Shown piece after piece: positions 34,765-37,008 of a DNA stretch of 37,008 bases. The stretch covers positions 1 through 37,008 of the forward strand of contig CAMQCZ010000018.1 of NCBI GenBank assembly GCA_946999385.1. The letters run 5' to 3'. Below the pieces are notes generated by a model that did not search any database, was not told where the DNA came from, and saw only the letters and a list, made by a program, of their open reading frames with translations. Within the stretch, counting starts at the first letter, position 1. Every line of letters begins with the position of its first letter. Made by a program: the position numbers and the translations under genes. Origin of the DNA: an uncultured Lachnoanaerobaculum sp. (lineage in GTDB: Bacteria; Bacillota; Clostridia; Lachnospirales; Lachnospiraceae).

Positions 34765-35607
34765 CTATCCTAAAGCAATAACTATACCACCATCTCCTGC
34801 ATATATAGTTGCTACACCCATTGCATTTGTTAATAAAATATCCTTGAATTTTCCTGTCTTTTTTAAAGCTGATAAAACAAACTCAGCTCTCTCAATATTA
34901 TTTACCTGTGTTATAGTTACTATTTTATCCTTTGCAGTTCCTGCCTCCCTTGTAACTATTTCAACCATTTTAGATAGAGCTTTATTTATTCCTCTTGCTT
35001 GATCAAGCTTAACTATTTTACCTTCATTAGCACCCATTATAGGCTTTATATTTAATGTAGTAGCAAAAAAAGCACTCAGTCCTGTCAGTCTACCATTTTT
35101 TCTTAAAGTATCAAGATTTTCTAAAACAAAATATGTTTTCATCTCATCTCTAAACCTCGTTATTTTATCACAAATTTCCTCAAATGATAAGCCTAAATCG
35201 CATAATCTTTTTAATTCAAGCAAAATTCTATACTGACCTGCACTCGCTGAATCTGATGATAAAATAAAAATATTTTTTTCACCTTTATTCTCTTCTTCAT
35301 ACATTTTTTTTGCTATATTTGCACTTTGAAAGGTTCCTGATAAGGAATCAGATAAAGTAACAACAAATATATTCTTTGTTTCATTTTCATAAGCACTTTT
35401 AAAAAGCTCAGGGGATGGACAAGCTGTTTTTGCCCCGATTTTTGAATTTCTCATTCTTTCCAAAAAATCTTTTTGATTAAAATTTTTATCATCCAATATA
35501 TGATAATCACCTATTTGAAGGCTTAAGGGTATAAGCACAAAATGCTCATCTTTTTTCATATTTTCATCTAAATCAGAACAGCTATCACAAATTATTTTAT
35601 ATTCCAT
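34765..35607 (-). CDS. DegV family fatty-acid-binding protein
   Basis: 280 residues. The DegV/FakB family binds a fatty acid and presents it to the FakA kinase. N-terminal domain: ICDSCSDLDENM, IPLSLQIGDYHILDD, KTACPSPELF (the TS/TxCPS lipid headgroup loop), VVTLSDSLSGTFQSA. C-terminal domain: ENLDTLRKNGRLTG and LNIKPIMGANEGKIV, ending with AIYAGDGG-like ATIYAGDGGIVIALG. Whether it works as FakB is not shown; no fakA is nearby. First gene of a two-gene unit with galK. Confidence 0.92.
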   Translation of the reverse strand: MEYKIICDSCSDLDENMKKDEHFVLIPLSLQIGDYHILDDKNFNQKDFLERMRNSKIGAKTACPSPELFKSAYENETKNIFVVTLSDSLSGTFQSANIAKKMYEEENKGEKNIFILSSDSASAGQYRILLELKRLCDLGLSFEEICDKITRFRDEMKTYFVLENLDTLRKNGRLTGLSAFFATTLNIKPIMGANEGKIVKLDQARGINKALSKMVEIVTREAGTAKDKIVTITQVNNIERAEFVLSALKKTGKFKDILLTNAMGVATIYAGDGGIVIALG

Positions 35608-35624
35608 ACATCCTCCACCTATAT

Positions 35625-35641
35625 ATAGTTTTCAAAACTAT
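35625..35641. promoter_or_regulatory. Palindrome at the degV-galK transcription start
   Basis: Perfect 17-base palindrome ATAGTTTTCAAAACTAT (odd centre), lying where transcription from the promoter just upstream should begin and ending 17 bases before the ATG. Operator-like. Confidence 0.55.
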
Positions 35642-35646
35642 GTAAT

Positions 35647-35675
35647 AGTATAAGCCATATTATATATGATGTCAA
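35647..35675 (-). promoter_or_regulatory. Promoter of degV-galK
   Basis: Consensus TTGACA (35670-35675) and TATACT (35647-35652) on the minus strand, spacing 17. Confidence 0.75.
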
Positions 35676-35783
35676 TCAATTCTATATTCATATTTATCTA
35701 TAAATTGCAGCAATAATATCTATACATAAAAGAGTGCTTATCAGCTTTTTATACTATATTTTATTCAATTTTAAGCTATGATA

Positions 35784-35820
35784 AAAACAAAAAAAGAAGA
35801 TATAATATATTATATCTTCT
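35784..35820 (-). terminator. Terminator of tRNA-Trp
   Basis: A 26-base perfect palindrome (35795-35820) followed on the minus strand by seven T, G and five T. 15 bases past the tRNA 3' end. Confidence 0.85.
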
Positions 35821-35834
35821 CTAATATTTGATAG

Positions 35835-35905
35835 CAGGGGAAGAGGGGCTCGAACCCCCATTTACGGTTTTGGAGACCGTTGCTCTACCATTGAACTATT
35901 CCCCT
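35835..35905 (-). tRNA. tRNA-Trp(CCA)
   Basis: 71 bases. Acceptor AGGGGAA/TTCCCCT, D stem GTTC/GAGC with GG in the loop, anticodon stem ACGGT/ACCGT with loop CTCCAAA (anticodon CCA), T arm GGGGG-TTCGAGC-CCCTC, discriminator G as expected for tryptophan. CCA is not encoded. Confidence 0.95.
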
Positions 35906-35923
35906 TGAGTAAAATACTATGGC

Positions 35924-35952
35924 ATTTTATCATATTAAAATATTTATGTCAA
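35924..35952 (-). promoter_or_regulatory. Promoter of tRNA-Trp
   Basis: Consensus TTGACA (35947-35952) and TAAAAT (35924-35929) on the minus strand, spacing 17, about 18 bases before the tRNA 5' end. Confidence 0.75.
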
Positions 35953-35981
35953 CTAATTTAAAGTAAAACTTTCATATAATA

Positions 35982-36261
35982 TTAATATTCTTTTTGCCTA
36001 GCCTCTATCTCAGCAGGTATAGCTCCCCTTACATCCTCTATATTTTTAGAAGTTGTAACAATTAAAATATCATTGAATTCTGCTTTCCTCAATTTAGCAA
36101 AAATATCATCATTGACAAATGAAAAAGTTTTATCTGTTTCAAAATTATACTTAGTATATATTTCTCAATAATGAATTACATGGCTTCCTTTTGAAATAAA
36201 GTCTTTTTTTGCAAAACATCACCCCCGGTAAATAAGCCAATTTCACATATTGTTGTCAATT
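35982..36261 (-). pseudogene. Decayed second target-recognition half of hsdS
   Basis: Directly after the hsdS stop, the minus strand still reads as HsdS when frames are joined: VKLTTICEIGLFTGGDVLQ, then KKDFISKGSHVIHY, then EIYTKYNFETDKTFSFVNDD and FNDILIVTTSKNIEDV, the usual pattern of a type I specificity TRD (KKDF..HYG.IYTKY...ATTSEN.EDV). Lesions: a +1/-1 shift at the GAGGG run near 36271-36275; a shift at the A7 tract (36204-36210, eight A would restore frame); a TGA at 36165-36167 where Gly (GGA) is expected; and NIEDV runs straight into RGAIPAEIEARQKEY plus stop, so most of the TRD core is deleted and the C-terminal helix is cut short. It cannot encode a working TRD. Confidence 0.75.

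Positions 36262-37008
<747 letters not shown>

Overview
The window reads as AT-rich chromosomal DNA of a strictly fermentative, Gram-positive anaerobe of the Clostridia. The grounds are a complete Rnf complex, a Mini-III/cysteinyl-tRNA synthetase/RlmB block, a NiaR-type NAD repressor, AGGAG-type ribosome binding sites and cell-wall-repeat surface proteins. The surface protein style (SpaA-like domain, GW-rich wall repeats) suggests a Lachnospiraceae-like host-associated bacterium; this is an inference, not a proof. Almost every gene is on the minus strand. The exceptions are the fucose regulator and one tRNA-Arg.

Layout, left to right. 1-2605: two secreted proteins, the first a surface protein with a SpaA-like module cut by the left edge (its open frame has no stop in the window), the second a wall-repeat/transglutaminase-like protein. 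2998-6513: nadA-nadB-nadC-niaR, de novo NAD synthesis with its own repressor and a palindrome at the promoter. 6683-6792: a nested palindromic element that looks like joined IS3-family ends. 6840-11536: malQ-ispF-cysS-mrnC-rlmB. 11871-16869: rnfCDGEAB. 17014-20404: an EamA permease, argS and efp, each with its own terminator.

20759-31000 is a full L-fucose locus: kinase, isomerase, aldolase, a RbsABC-type ABC importer, mutarotase and lactaldehyde reductase in one eight-gene operon, with a divergent DeoR-family regulator. Fucose would be taken up, isomerised, phosphorylated and split to DHAP and lactaldehyde, and the lactaldehyde reduced to 1,2-propanediol with NADH. The NAD and Rnf loci belong to the same redox economy. 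31096-35607 holds queA, a membrane-anchored NTF2-like protein, a divergent tRNA-Arg(CCG), galK and a DegV protein. tRNA-Trp follows at 35835.

The right edge is the most unusual part. An hsdS (type I restriction specificity) frame is entered through an uninterrupted tetranucleotide tract of at least 55 bases running off the window. Both alternative frames stop within 12 bases after the tract, so copy number should act as an on/off switch. Downstream lies a wrecked second target-recognition half with two apparent frameshifts, a nonsense codon and an internal deletion.
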